From assembly GCA_028286405.1 (NCBI GenBank), contig JAQBRP010000006.1, forward strand, positions 1 through 61,639: a DNA stretch of 61,639 bases. Direction: 5' to 3'. Numbering within the stretch: the first letter of the stretch is position 1; each line of letters begins with the position of its first letter. Below the pieces are notes generated by a model. That model was not told where the DNA came from. It did not search any database and worked only from the letters and a program-made list of their open reading frames with translations. The stretch is from Candidatus Saccharimonadota bacterium. Lineage in GTDB: Bacteria > Patescibacteriota > Saccharimonadia > Saccharimonadales > UBA4665. The translations under genes were made by a program, and so were the position numbers. Positions 43,788-55,893 of the stretch are shown piece after piece.

Positions 43788-44597
43788 ATGGAGTTTGTCG
43801 ATACCCACTGCCATATTCAGTCTGCCGGCCAATCGGCAGGCGAGCGGTCAACCCGTGAACTGTGGTCCAAAGCGCCTGAGCTGACGGGTGACCAATTGGT
43901 AGTCAACGCTGCTGCCGCTGGTGTGACACGTCTGATTTGCGTCGGCTGCGACCTAGAAGACAGCCAGCTGGCGATTGATTTTGCCCAAGGTCACGATTAC
44001 TGTTGGGCCAGTATTGGTATCCACCCGCACGAGGCAGCGTTGCACGGTGATAAGCTCGAAGCTTTTGCCGCCCTGGCTGAGCAGCCCAAGGTGGTGGCCA
44101 TTGGCGAATGCGGGCTCGATTACTATTACGAGCACTCGCCGCGTGAAGACCAAATAGCCGTGCTCAAATTCCAGCTGGAGCTGGCCATAAAAACCGGCCT
44201 ACCGGTAATTTTCCATGTGCGCGAGGCCTTTAACGACTTTTGGCCGATTTTTGACAGCTTTCCAGCCGGCTCCATTCGTGGGGTGTTGCACAGTTTTACC
44301 GATTCGCAGTCTAATGTAGACGAGGCCGTGAAGCGGGGACTGTACCTTGGGGTCAACGGTATTGCCACCTTTGCTAAAAATCCAGCCCAGCTCGACGTCT
44401 ATCGGTCGATTCCAGCCGACCATTTACTCCTTGAAACCGATGCTCCCTTCTTGACACCAGTGCCTTTTCGTGGTAAAGTTAATGAACCAAAGCAGATAAC
44501 CACTGTGGCGGAGTTTTTAGCTAGCCTGCGGGGCGTAAGCCTCGAAGAACTGGCGCAAATTACAACAAGTAATGCCCATACATTATTTGACGTTTAG
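43788..44597 (+). CDS. tatD: TatD-family metal-dependent DNase
   Basis: 269 residues. DTHCHI, GECGLDYYY, IFHVREAF, LHSFTDS and LETDAPFLTP carry the metal ligands of the TIM-barrel TatD family, which trims DNA or RNA 3' ends. It follows metG by 6 bases, an arrangement seen in many bacteria. Confidence 0.95.
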   Translation: MEFVDTHCHIQSAGQSAGERSTRELWSKAPELTGDQLVVNAAAAGVTRLICVGCDLEDSQLAIDFAQGHDYCWASIGIHPHEAALHGDKLEAFAALAEQPKVVAIGECGLDYYYEHSPREDQIAVLKFQLELAIKTGLPVIFHVREAFNDFWPIFDSFPAGSIRGVLHSFTDSQSNVDEAVKRGLYLGVNGIATFAKNPAQLDVYRSIPADHLLLETDAPFLTPVPFRGKVNEPKQITTVAEFLASLRGVSLEELAQITTSNAHTLFDV

Positions 44598-44617
44598 GAT
44601 TATAATTAAAGATTGCC

Positions 44618-45019
44618 ATGAGTAACCTATTCTCTTCTCACGAACAGCAAACCCGTAACGAGGCGGAAGAGTTTTTGCCACCCCACCACAGCCTGGCTGG
44701 CTCTGCCTTCGAGCTGGTACACAAAATTAGCTGGCAGATTGACCCCGAAATGGTCCGAACCGAAGTTAAACGCTACCACCAGCGATCTGCTGGCCGCGTA
44801 GCCACCGCTGCAAGTCAGGAAACTACGGCTAAAATCATTCCCTTTAAACGACCTCAGCCTGTTGAGCAACGGGATGTTGTTAATGGCATCGATGTAGCGG
44901 AAGCATATCGTGTTGTTGACGCCAACAGCGTTTCGACAGCCGACAGCAATGTGCTCAACTTCCCAATACAAGTCACTGAGCAGAAATTCCAGGATGAACA
45001 ACGTGAAGCTGCTGCCTAA
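44618..45019 (+). CDS. Hypothetical protein
   Basis: 133 residues, soluble, with no recognised family. The first ~60 residues look helical (SAFELVHKISWQIDPEMVRTEVKRYHQR) and the rest is low in order. TATAAT lies 11 bases before the ATG. It overlaps the next gene by 26 bases in another frame. Confidence 0.65.
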   Translation: MSNLFSSHEQQTRNEAEEFLPPHHSLAGSAFELVHKISWQIDPEMVRTEVKRYHQRSAGRVATAASQETTAKIIPFKRPQPVEQRDVVNGIDVAEAYRVVDANSVSTADSNVLNFPIQVTEQKFQDEQREAAA

Positions 45020-45368
45020 AATTTTACCGCGTACCGCTGAAGAGCGTCGGGCTGAAGCTTATCGACGTTTTTTGCGCCGCCAGGCCAAAATGGGTGGAAC
45101 CCTGTTTGGTCCCGTTCCAGACGGCCATCGCCGGGAATTCTTTTGCTTAGACAAACACACCTGGGTGTGGCACGAAGAGTGGGTTGATGCCGCTGGCCAA
45201 ACGCAGGCCATGACCACACGTTATGACGTTGGCGCACAGGGCATTTTGAAGTCGCAAGGGAATAGCTCGTACCAACGGGTGACTGGCGCTGAGTTAAAAA
45301 ACTTTTACCAAGCCACTCGTTTGTACCGCGATAACGTTCACCAGCAATACGCTATCATGCAGCGCTAA
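44994..45368 (+). CDS. Conserved hypothetical protein
   Basis: 124 residues from ATG 44994; GTG 45003 is an alternative. The basic N-terminal helix (TAEERRAEAYRRFLRRQAKMGG) is followed by a compact beta region with FCLDKHTWVWHEEW and a C-terminal helix ending YAIMQR. I do not know a named family. It lies between tatD and a cysteine desulfurase on the same strand. Confidence 0.7.
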   Translation: MNNVKLLPKILPRTAEERRAEAYRRFLRRQAKMGGTLFGPVPDGHRREFFCLDKHTWVWHEEWVDAAGQTQAMTTRYDVGAQGILKSQGNSSYQRVTGAELKNFYQATRLYRDNVHQQYAIMQR

Positions 45369-45384
45369 CAGTTTGTGACTCGCC

Positions 45385-46527
45385 ATGACTAAGCCAATTT
45401 ACCTAGACTACGCCGCAGCTACTCCGCTTGACGATCGGGTGCTGGCTGCTATGCAGCCGTTTTTTGCCGATGACTTTTATAACCCCTCGGCGCTGTACGA
45501 TGCTGCCCGACAAACGCGCAAAACGCTCGAAGCGGCTCGTGCCCAGGCGGCTGCCGTACTCGGCGCGCGACCCAGCGAAATTGTGTTTACCGCTGGCGGT
45601 ACCGAGTCGGACAATCTGGCTATTCAGGGCATCATGCGCCGTTTTCCGGATGCCAACATTATTACCAGCGCTATTGAGCATGACGCCGTGCTGGCACCAG
45701 CCGGGCAGTACAACCATCGCCTTGCCCCGGTGCATAACGACGGTTTAGTCGACCTTGAACAGTTAGAAAAGCTGATCGATGACAACACCGTACTAGTCAG
45801 TATTATGTACGCCAATAACGAAATTGGCAGTGTGCAGCCAATTAGCAAAATTGCCCAAAAACTGCAGGCCGTACGCGATGAGCGGCGTCGCAGTGGCAAC
45901 AAACTACCGCTGTATTTTCACACCGATGCCTGCCAGGCTGGGCAATATTTAGACCTGCACGTGTCGCGGCTGGGCGTCGACCTGCTGACCATAAATGGTG
46001 GCAAAATGCACGGCCCCAAGCAAAGTGGCCTGCTGTACGTTCGTGGCGGTCTGGAACTCGAACCATTGATACTTGGCGGCGGCCAGGAGCGCGGTCTGCG
46101 CAGTGGCACCGAAAACGTAGCCGCTTGTGTTGGACTAGCTGTGGCACTGGAACTAGCCCAGGTCCAGCGCCATGACGAAAGTCGGCGACTGCAAGCACTG
46201 CAAAAACAGTTTTTTACAGCCATTGAGACCCAATTACCGCAAGCGGTAATACGCGGTTCTCGTAAGCTCCGATTGCCCAATAACGTTCACCTGACGATTC
46301 CGGGAATCGATAATGAACGCCTGCTCATTCAGCTCGATGAAGCTGGTATTTTAGCCGCCGCCGGTTCGGCCTGCAGCGCCAGCAGCGAGACGCCCTCACA
46401 CGTGCTCAGGGCACTTGGTTTGAATGACGACGAAGCCCGCGCCAGTCTTCGGTTCAGCATGGGCCGTGGAACCACCGCGGATCACGTTACGACCGCCGTT
46501 GAAACGCTTGCTCGTTTAGTTGCGTAA
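45385..46527 (+). CDS. Cysteine desulfurase (NifS/IscS type)
   Basis: 380 residues. DYAAATPLD at the start, TINGGKMHGPKQSGLLYVR with the PLP Lys, and GSACSASSETPSHVL with the catalytic Cys mark a class V aminotransferase of the IscS/NifS group. It takes sulfur from cysteine for tRNA thiolation or Fe-S clusters. MnmA, encoded at 60295, is a likely sulfur acceptor through carrier proteins. Confidence 0.95.
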   Translation: MTKPIYLDYAAATPLDDRVLAAMQPFFADDFYNPSALYDAARQTRKTLEAARAQAAAVLGARPSEIVFTAGGTESDNLAIQGIMRRFPDANIITSAIEHDAVLAPAGQYNHRLAPVHNDGLVDLEQLEKLIDDNTVLVSIMYANNEIGSVQPISKIAQKLQAVRDERRRSGNKLPLYFHTDACQAGQYLDLHVSRLGVDLLTINGGKMHGPKQSGLLYVRGGLELEPLILGGGQERGLRSGTENVAACVGLAVALELAQVQRHDESRRLQALQKQFFTAIETQLPQAVIRGSRKLRLPNNVHLTIPGIDNERLLIQLDEAGILAAAGSACSASSETPSHVLRALGLNDDEARASLRFSMGRGTTADHVTTAVETLARLVA

Positions 46528-46561
46528 TACCCCAAACTGGTTATACTTAACAGCATAAAGT

Positions 46562-47413
46562 ATGCTGAAAAACAAACACGTCACTAATCTGGTACTGGTC
46601 GTCAGCGCAGTGCTGACGTTGAGTGTTTTGGTGGTTGTCGGTAATGCCCAGGCGGACTCCATACAAACGGTTGCCGAAAGCTACAAAACCAGCAAACCCC
46701 TGCAGCAAGGCATGATTGTTCAGTTGGATGATAAAGATAAGTCGCGTGTGCTGCCGACTTCGTACAATGAATCTAAGAAAATGTTCGGTGTCACGGTTGC
46801 CTCTAGCGAAACTCCCGTCAGCCTGTCATCTGATTCGACCGAACAGCAGGCCTACGTGGTGACCTCCGGGCGCTACACCGTGCTGGTCAGCAACCAGAAC
46901 GGCAAGATCGGACTGGGTGACTTCGTGAGCATTTCAGCAATCGATGGCATCGGCATGAAGGCCGATACCGTGCAAGATACGGTGCTGGGTCGAGCGGTCG
47001 ATAGCTTTGATGGCAAAGCTAATGTTATATCAACAGCTTCGCTCAAGCTACGGGACGGTAAGCAGATGCAAGCGGCAATCGGGGCTATTTTGGTTGACGT
47101 GGCAATTCGGTCAAATCCGAATCGTGCCGGCGGACAGGGTGGAGTGCCCAGCCTCATACAAAATCTGGCAGTGAATGTGGCCGGGCAACCGGTCAGCGCC
47201 GCGCAGCTCTACGGTAGTATGATCGTGCTGCTGCTGGGTATTAGTGTGGTGGCAGTGCTCATTTATAGCGGCATCCAAACCAGCATGTCGGCCATTGGGC
47301 GTAATCCGCTGGCCAAGCAATCCATCCTCCGAAACATGTTCCAGGTGATTATTGCCGGCATACTGATTTTTATTGGCTGCCTAATTGCGGTATATTTAAT
47401 ACTGAAGTTATAA
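46562..47413 (+). CDS. Subunit-c-like protein with extracytoplasmic domain
   Basis: 283 residues, first gene of the F1-like ATPase operon. A signal peptide (about 1-32, ending in AQA-D) is followed by a beta-rich extracytoplasmic domain (~33-215). Then come two hydrophobic helices (~217-241 and ~258-282) joined by a polar loop with SAIGRNPLAKQ (G246-P249). The hairpin and its RNP loop resemble subunit c (ARQP loop), and topology would put the loop in the cytosol next to the gamma- and epsilon-like subunits. Neither helix has an Asp or Glu, so ion transport as in Fo is unlikely. The domain has no family I recognise. TATACT lies 14 bases up. Confidence 0.75.
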   Translation: MLKNKHVTNLVLVVSAVLTLSVLVVVGNAQADSIQTVAESYKTSKPLQQGMIVQLDDKDKSRVLPTSYNESKKMFGVTVASSETPVSLSSDSTEQQAYVVTSGRYTVLVSNQNGKIGLGDFVSISAIDGIGMKADTVQDTVLGRAVDSFDGKANVISTASLKLRDGKQMQAAIGAILVDVAIRSNPNRAGGQGGVPSLIQNLAVNVAGQPVSAAQLYGSMIVLLLGISVVAVLIYSGIQTSMSAIGRNPLAKQSILRNMFQVIIAGILIFIGCLIAVYLILKL

Positions 47414-47452
47414 ACGTAAGCGTCTTATGAAAACAATGGTGGGAAAACAGAT

Positions 47453-48061
47453 ATGATGATTGCACTGGCAGCCGCAGGGTTGATTATAGTTATTGCTGTT
47501 ATTGTGTTGATTGTATCTGTAGCGCACCACCGTGCTCCAAAGCAGTCTCCCCACGAGAAACTGGAGGCTCAGGCCAAGAGTAGCGCCGAGAATATCTTTG
47601 ACGATCAGTTCCGTGAAGAATTACGTAACCGTGGTCGCTTGCACTTTGAAAAGATCATTGGTGAAAACGCCATGTTCCTGCAGCAAGACCTACGGTTGAC
47701 CACCTCCCAACTTAACGAGTACATGAAGACCGAGATTACCAAGAAGCTGCAGGATGAATTTACCAAATACGAACAGTCGATTATGGATGCTAAGCAGTTG
47801 GCCGTTGATTCGATTCAAAAGACCAACATAGTCATTGAAGAGCAGCGTAAAACGCTGAGTGCACAGCTAAACAGTCAATTGGAGGCCGAAAAAGCAGGCT
47901 TGATTGGACGTTTTGAAGAAGATATGGCCGATATTATTAACCACTACGTGCTGGCGGCGGTGGGCAATCAAATTGACCTGAGTGATCAGTTGGAATACAT
48001 CATGGGCGAGCTGGAAGCCAACAAGCAGGCCATGAGCGAGGATATCAAGAATGGCGCATGA
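47453..48061 (+). CDS. F-type ATPase subunit b-like protein
   Basis: 202 residues. One N-terminal membrane helix (~2-24) is followed by a long charged coiled coil (~40-185), as in subunit b of the peripheral stalk. It is longer than usual b (about 160). It lies between the c-like and delta-like genes and overlaps the latter by 11 bases. It would hold the F1-like head still against the membrane. Confidence 0.8.
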   Translation: MMIALAAAGLIIVIAVIVLIVSVAHHRAPKQSPHEKLEAQAKSSAENIFDDQFREELRNRGRLHFEKIIGENAMFLQQDLRLTTSQLNEYMKTEITKKLQDEFTKYEQSIMDAKQLAVDSIQKTNIVIEEQRKTLSAQLNSQLEAEKAGLIGRFEEDMADIINHYVLAAVGNQIDLSDQLEYIMGELEANKQAMSEDIKNGA

Positions 48062-48581
48062 GTTGCAGCTGCCACTCAGCGTTATTGGGCCGGCCGATGT
48101 AGTCCGGCTGAGACGCAGTCTGGAACAGTTTAACGACCAAGAGCAGCAAGCTGCGCTCCGGACCAAGTCGGGAGCTACCGCCGACCAGGGCCAGGCTGGT
48201 CGAATCCTGCACGAGCTAGCTACTGCCAACAAGCGTGATATAGGCGTAGCCACCGACCGCCAGGCGCTGCTAACCGAACTTGAGGCATTACTCAAAACAG
48301 CCCCGAAGATTACGATGAGCTTTGCCGTTGAGCCCTCAGCCGCCTTCATGACTAAAATTGTTGGCTGGTTTCGGACGTCCATCCACCCGATGGTCCTGAT
48401 ACGAGTTGGCTTGCAGCCCAATATTGCGGCTGGTTGCACGGTGCAAACGGGTGGTAAGGTGTATGACTTCAGCTTGCGTAGTAAGTTCACCGAACAGCGA
48501 GCAATGCTGATTGAGCGCCTGCACACACCTCGCGTAGTCGCCCCATCCGCAGCACCGGTTACCCAAGAGGTTGCCACATGA
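48051..48581 (+). CDS. F-type ATPase subunit delta-like protein
   Basis: 176 residues. The C-terminal part ([26 protein letters not shown]) follows the delta/OSCP pattern IxGGxxxxxGDxxxDxSxxxxL. The N-terminal six-helix domain is poorly conserved. It joins the b-like stalk to the top of the head. It overlaps the b-like gene by 11 bases and the alpha-like gene by 4 (ATGA). Confidence 0.75.
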   Translation: MAHELQLPLSVIGPADVVRLRRSLEQFNDQEQQAALRTKSGATADQGQAGRILHELATANKRDIGVATDRQALLTELEALLKTAPKITMSFAVEPSAAFMTKIVGWFRTSIHPMVLIRVGLQPNIAAGCTVQTGGKVYDFSLRSKFTEQRAMLIERLHTPRVVAPSAAPVTQEVAT

Positions 48582-50127
48582 GCGACAACCGCCACTTTGA
48601 CCAGCTAGTCGCCAGCGGTAATGCCGTTGGTGAAATTGTAGCCGTCGATAGCTTTATGGTGCGTGTCAACGGGCTGCAGCCCGTTAGCATTCATGCCCTG
48701 GTTATGTTCGAAAACGGCAGCAAGGGCTTTGTACACCACGTAGAAGAGCACGAAGTGGTAGTACTGCACTTGGGCAGTGAACCCTTGGCCAACGGCACGA
48801 TGGTAGTGGTGCAACATCAGCAGCTGCTCTGCAAAGTCGGTAAAGAATTTATTGGCCGGGTAGTGTCGGTCACTGGCGACCCGTTGGACGGAAAAGGTCC
48901 AATTGCCGCCGACAAAGTCTGGCCGGTGTTTAACGCCGCACCCGGTATTGCCACCCGTGAAGGCCTGAGCACCCAACTGCCAACTGGCGTCACCGTGCTT
49001 GATGAATTATTTCCGTTAGTGCGCGGGCAGCGCCTGGCTGTGCTGGGTGATAGCAAGGCCGGTAAAACTGCACTGGCTATGCAAATGCTGCTCAACCAAA
49101 AGGACACCGACATTATTGTGGTCTACGTCATGATCGCCAAGCGGCGTAGTGACATTGACGCGGTGCTTACCAAACTCACCGCTAGCGGCGCTATCGAACA
49201 CTCCATTGTCGTAGTGTCGACGCTGTTTGAATCGCTGGTTATGAGTTACTTGGCACCTTACGTGGCTTGTTCCATGGCCGAATACCTGTGGCAGCAATGT
49301 GAGACTGACACCCTGATTATTTATGACGACTTGACCTCGCATGCCCAGGCCTACCGCGAAATCTCGTTGCTGTCGGGCGCTAGCCCCGGGCGCGATAGCT
49401 ATCCTGGTGACATGTTTTACCGCCACTCCAGCCTGCTGGAGCGGGCCGGCAAACTGAAAGTAAACTCCAAGACGCTGACTGCCCTACCAATTGTACTGAC
49501 GCCGGCCGGTGATATTACGGCTTACCTGCCAACCAACATTATGTCCATTACCGATGGGCAGTGGATTTTAGATATGAAGGTATTCCGCGACACGATGAGG
49601 CCGGGCGTGAGTACCGGCTTGAGCGTGACCCGTGTGGGTGGCCTGGGCCTCAACAAACGACAAAAAGAAGTTGCCGCCCAAATTACCAAAGCCCTCAGTG
49701 CCTACCGAACAGCCGAGGAGTTTGCTCACTTTGGTTCAGAAATGGGTGGCACTGCCGCTCATGATTTGCTCATCGGCAAGCGGCTGTACGAGGTCATGAA
49801 CCAAGCTCCAGAAGAAACCTACAATCCGGTAGAGCAGGTACTGATGCTCGATATTATTTTGCAGGCTCCCGATGATGCAGTGGTTGATATTCGACAGCTA
49901 AAAACTGAAGTGCGGGCAATTGCCGCCGAGCTGAAGGATGACGCTGGCTATGACAATGCCCTGGCTGCTTTACGCGGTAAGTTGACGCTGGTGGCACCAG
50001 CGGCAAAGCCAGCCGAAGCTCCACCGGCTGAGCCAGCGGCTCCGGCCTCGGAAGAACCAGTAGCCGAACCCGCGCCCGCGCCTGAATCAAGGCGCGATAA
50101 GAAAAAACACAAAGCTGAGGCCAAGTC

Positions 50128-50131
<4 letters not shown>
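48578..50131 (+). CDS. F1-like ATPase alpha subunit
   Basis: 517 residues. Walker A is GDSKAGKTA (GDRQTGKTA in standard alpha), near residue 156, and [11 protein letters not shown] holds the arginine finger (near residue 352) that acts at the beta site. So nucleotide binding and catalytic assistance are kept. The last ~60 residues are a Pro/Ala/Glu-rich tail ending [13 protein letters not shown], absent from normal alpha. The N-terminal region is shortened and divergent. It overlaps its neighbours by ATGA on both sides. Confidence 0.88.
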
Positions 50132-52291
<2,160 letters not shown>

Positions 52292-52292
<1 letters not shown>

Positions 52293-52624
52293 TGGCTATG
52301 CGTCAGGACGCCAGCACCGGGCAATTGGTTGATGATGGCCGGGCAGCACCCAAAACTGGGGGCCAGCTAGTCGATGGCAAACCAGTTATGCACCTGAAGA
52401 TATATTCGCCGTTTCGAGTGTACTTTGACGAGACTGCCTTTAGTATTTCTGCCGAGAACGCCACCGGCCCGTTCGACATTTTGCCACGGCACCACAAGTT
52501 TTTATCACTACTCAACCCTTGTGAGCTGCGGGTTGTTTCGCCATCCGGCGAAAAGCGCATTCGTATTAGCGGTGGACTGATGCACGTTCAGTCCGATAAA
52601 GTAAAAGTCTTTTTAGACGTTTAG
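52292..52624 (+). CDS. F1-like ATPase epsilon subunit
   Basis: 110 residues. After an extra ~30-residue N-terminus comes the epsilon beta-sandwich (MHLKIYSPFRVYFD...GPFDILPRHHKFLSLL...ISGGLMHVQSDKVKVFL). The C-terminal two-helix domain that inhibits normal F1 is missing. It would link gamma to the c-like ring. It is the last gene of the operon and converges with the next gene, overlapping it by 4 bases. Confidence 0.85.
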
Positions 52625-53643
52625 CCAACTACAAAGTAATCAAAGCCGAAGCTGGCATTGGCCGGCGCAGCGTTGCTACTGCAAATGCTAAAACTGCTGG
52701 TTGAGCGATTGACGTAGTAGCCAAGCCCACCAGCTGCCGACCCTACGGGAGTGACTAATACATGTGGCGTGGCGTTAAACTTAGCGGTAAAGGTGACCGT
52801 TATAAAGCAGCCAGCACCTGGTCCACCACCGGTGTTAATGCTGACGAAGCCGGCTGTATCGCTGCCACTGACGCTGGCCGTGCCGCCACTACCGAGTGCC
52901 GTACCGTTGCTACGGCTGGGTGTGCCACCACCAATGGTGATATGTCGCGTAAGCACTAAATCACCATTCAATTGCAGGCTGTTGGTCGAAATTTGCGGAG
53001 CCGACAGGGCACCGTTGAATCGTGCGGTGCCGCCGACTTGCAGTGACCCGGCAATTGTCTGCAAACCCTGCACTGCCACGTTACCGGTTACGGCCAGGTT
53101 TTTACTGACGGTTACTTGGCCTAAGTTAGCCGTATCGTTGACAGTAATGTTCGGCAGGTTGAGGCTGCCGCCAAGCTGCAAATTGCCGGCAACCTCCAGG
53201 TCGCTGCGGGCCAGTACTTTGCCGGCAAACACGGCGCTGCTTTGGACGTTTAGCACCTGGCCAGAAGCCCCGACGGTGGCATCGCTGTTGGCTAGCTGGT
53301 CGAGGGTATCTTGTGACAGTGAAGTGGTGTTCACCTTGGAGTCGCCAGCTTGCTTACGGCTGTAGTTGTAGCTGAAAAAAACAATCAGCGCCGCCACAAT
53401 CAGAATAAATATGAACAGTAGTAAGTAAATATTAAAGCTGAGCAGCCGATTAAGCAGCCGTTTGTGTATCGGCGGCTTGGCTGCTGCCCGGGTGGCCTGG
53501 GGGATGTCGCCCTCGGCCGATATAACACCGGTTTCCTGCACCGCACTGGCGGCATCGGGCTGGCCTTCAACAACCGTTAACGGTTGATCGAGTGACTCAG
53601 TTTCGGCGGGTTCTTCCGGGGATGCCGGTGGCTTTTGATCCAT
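52621..53643 (-). CDS. Membrane-anchored beta-helix-like surface protein
   Basis: 340 residues from the ATG at 53643; a TTG at 53652 is also in frame. The cytosolic N-terminus (~75 residues, Pro/Glu-rich) precedes one membrane helix (~85-110). Outside it, residues ~130-240 are short repeats such as LEVAGNLQLGGSLNLPN and LAVTGNVAVQGLQTIAGSLQVGG, a bactofilin- or trimeric-adhesin-like beta-helix. A compact C-terminal domain (~260-340) has two Cys and could bind ligands. Function unknown. Confidence 0.78.
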   Translation of the reverse strand: MDQKPPASPEEPAETESLDQPLTVVEGQPDAASAVQETGVISAEGDIPQATRAAAKPPIHKRLLNRLLSFNIYLLLFIFILIVAALIVFFSYNYSRKQAGDSKVNTTSLSQDTLDQLANSDATVGASGQVLNVQSSAVFAGKVLARSDLEVAGNLQLGGSLNLPNITVNDTANLGQVTVSKNLAVTGNVAVQGLQTIAGSLQVGGTARFNGALSAPQISTNSLQLNGDLVLTRHITIGGGTPSRSNGTALGSGGTASVSGSDTAGFVSINTGGGPGAGCFITVTFTAKFNATPHVLVTPVGSAAGGLGYYVNRSTSSFSICSSNAAPANASFGFDYFVVG

Positions 53644-53746
53644 ATCTCTCAATTTTGCTTACGCTTAGTCTTATAATACAAGAAATACCCCTAAAGCGTA
53701 AGCGTGACTGGAATTTAACTGGCCGATTTGCAATACTGGAGTAAGC

Positions 53747-54484
53747 ATGAGAATAAAACAAAAATTGGGGCTGGTGACAGTTTTGGCGCTGCTCGTCAGT
53801 TTTGGCATGGGTGGCATGGCCTGGGCGGTGCAATCTTCATCGAGCAACTTCTCGGTGAACGAGGTGTTCTTTGGCAGTGGCGGTTCGCTACACGACTGCT
53901 CAACAAATTACTGCGCCAAACTGTCGGCCGGTGAGACGGCTGTCGGTAATACGAATAGCGCCAGCTACCAGGCGCAAGCCGGTTTTAATACCGACCGCAC
54001 ACCGTTTTTGGAGTTCGTAGTCAACAATACCAACCTCGACATCGGTGAATTAACCAGCTCCACCACTAAAACTGCAACCGCCACCTTTGCGGTGAAGACC
54101 TATTTATCAAGCGGCTACACAGTGACACAGACGTCACCCGGTCCAACCAATGGTGCCTACGCACTGGCTGGTATGTCTTCGCCGGCAGCGTCGGCAGCCG
54201 GTACTGAGCAATTTGGCATTAACCTGAAGGCCAATACTTCGCCAGCTACCTTTGGTGCCAACCCTACCCAAAACCCCGATGCCACGTTTAGTCACGGACA
54301 AGTCAGCAGCGGCTACAATACCAGCAACCAATTTAAGTACGTGCAGAACGACACCATTGCCTATTCTGACCAGAGTAGCGGTGAAACAGACTATACGATT
54401 TCATATATTTTTAACGTCTCGAACTTAACGGCGGGGGGCACCTATACGCTTCATCACGTATTGGTGGCGACAGCAACATTCTAG
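53747..54484 (+). CDS. Secreted surface protein with shared C-terminal strand
   Basis: 245 residues. Signal peptide ~1-27 (AWA-V). The rest is beta-rich, Thr/Ser/Asn-rich and ends TLHHVLVATATF. The ending resembles those of the next three proteins (IVAIATGTF, LAMIATGSF, IMYLALGSF). It has one Cys pair near residues 50-56. It opens a run of same-strand secreted-protein genes up to 60263. Confidence 0.8.
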   Translation: MRIKQKLGLVTVLALLVSFGMGGMAWAVQSSSSNFSVNEVFFGSGGSLHDCSTNYCAKLSAGETAVGNTNSASYQAQAGFNTDRTPFLEFVVNNTNLDIGELTSSTTKTATATFAVKTYLSSGYTVTQTSPGPTNGAYALAGMSSPAASAAGTEQFGINLKANTSPATFGANPTQNPDATFSHGQVSSGYNTSNQFKYVQNDTIAYSDQSSGETDYTISYIFNVSNLTAGGTYTLHHVLVATATF

Positions 54485-54582
54485 ATGTGATGTCGAACAC
54501 ACAACGAAATGCTTGCAATAACATAATGCTAATGGTAATCTATGGGCAGTTACATCTGATGAGGCACTAAAAGGGTGCATAC

Positions 54583-55812
54583 ATGATACAAAAAATAAAT
54601 ATTAGCCAACTACTACAAAACCGAAGAGTCTATGCCGTATTGGCGTTGCAGCTTGTTGCTGCTATTGTTCTGACGGCACTTCCCATGAACAAAGCCGAGG
54701 CTGTGCAAATTCAGGCTCGAAATATACAAATGAGTGACTCGGCTCCCTCGGGTGGCTCTATAACCACGGGTGTCGGTAGTGGTACTAAGGTTATTTATAA
54801 GGTTTCGTTTACGACCACCAACACAGCGAGCACTATTGGCGGCATTGTTATTGATTTTTGCAGTAACAGTCCGTTAGCCGGTGAGACTTGCACCGCACCA
54901 ACGGGTCTCCTCACGAATAAATCAACGACGGCCATTTTCAATGCCAGCGGTATGGGAACTGGCGCGTTCGCAGTCTATACCAGTGATGCTGGTACCGCTA
55001 ACGCCAGCAGGCTCATTTTAACGCGCGCTTCGCCCGCTGCACTTACCTCAACGGTAAGCTTTGAACTTGGAAATGCCACAAACGCTCTAACCAACCCATC
55101 GACTACCGGTACGTTCTTTGCCCGTATTTATACCTATGCAACAGCGGCAGCAGCTCAGGGGCACGTCACTTCTGCGGCGACGGGCTATATTGATTACGGT
55201 GGCATTGCGCTCAGCACCGTGTCGGTCATTACTATTACTGCTCGCGTGCAAGAAAACTTGGCCTTCTGTCTTTCGAATGCCTCCCCAACCTCAAACTGCG
55301 GAGGGGCCTCGACGCCAGCTGTAACGCTGGGACACGGTACCACAACCCAAGCCATTGACAGCTCGACTGTAGATACGGCTAATGTTTATAGTCAGATATC
55401 GACAAATGCTGGCTCTGGTGCGGTCGTGCGCATACGTAACAGCAACAGTTCCTGTGGCGGTTTGAGCTTAGACGGCGGTACAACCTGTGGCATTCCGCCC
55501 GCCTTCAGTGGAGCTAACACCACGCCTGTCGCCGCTATGCCAGCCGGAACGGCGGCTTTTGGGCTGATGATCGGTACTGCAGCCGGCACCACCATCGCGG
55601 CTCCGTACAACGCCGTTACCACTAATTACTTTGGCATGGACACGGCCAGCACCAACAACGTCACAACTACCTATGGAAGCCAGGCCTTATCGTGCAGTGG
55701 CCCAGTAAGCAACGTCAACAATACCTGGACCTTTGGCGCTACCGCCAGCAACACCACGCCCTCGGGTGTCTATACCGCCAATATCGTGGCTATTGCCACC
55801 GGCACATTCTAG
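54583..55812 (+). CDS. Secreted beta-sandwich surface protein, paralog 1
   Basis: 409 residues. The N-terminal region has a membrane-spanning signal (ending MNKAEA-V). The next segment (QARNIQMSDSAPSGGSITTGVGSG) is shared with the following two genes. Two beta-rich domains follow with Cys pairs (FCSNSPLAGETC, CGGLSLDGGTTC), and it ends SGVYTANIVAIATGTF. No lipid or sortase anchor, so it is held by other surface proteins or released. Confidence 0.82.
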   Translation: MIQKINISQLLQNRRVYAVLALQLVAAIVLTALPMNKAEAVQIQARNIQMSDSAPSGGSITTGVGSGTKVIYKVSFTTTNTASTIGGIVIDFCSNSPLAGETCTAPTGLLTNKSTTAIFNASGMGTGAFAVYTSDAGTANASRLILTRASPAALTSTVSFELGNATNALTNPSTTGTFFARIYTYATAAAAQGHVTSAATGYIDYGGIALSTVSVITITARVQENLAFCLSNASPTSNCGGASTPAVTLGHGTTTQAIDSSTVDTANVYSQISTNAGSGAVVRIRNSNSSCGGLSLDGGTTCGIPPAFSGANTTPVAAMPAGTAAFGLMIGTAAGTTIAAPYNAVTTNYFGMDTASTNNVTTTYGSQALSCSGPVSNVNNTWTFGATASNTTPSGVYTANIVAIATGTF

Positions 55813-55893
55813 TCAGTCGGCGGCCCCAGTTATTGCACGAAGAGCATAAGCATGTTAGTATTTGTTTAGAATTCCAAAATTAACAGATAAAAC

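Noticed and set aside
46562-47413. Calling the first gene of the F1-like operon a normal subunit c or a
   Set aside because: It is 283 aa with a signal peptide and an external domain, has only two C-terminal helices, lacks the ion-binding carboxylate of c, and has none of the multi-helix core or essential Arg of subunit a.
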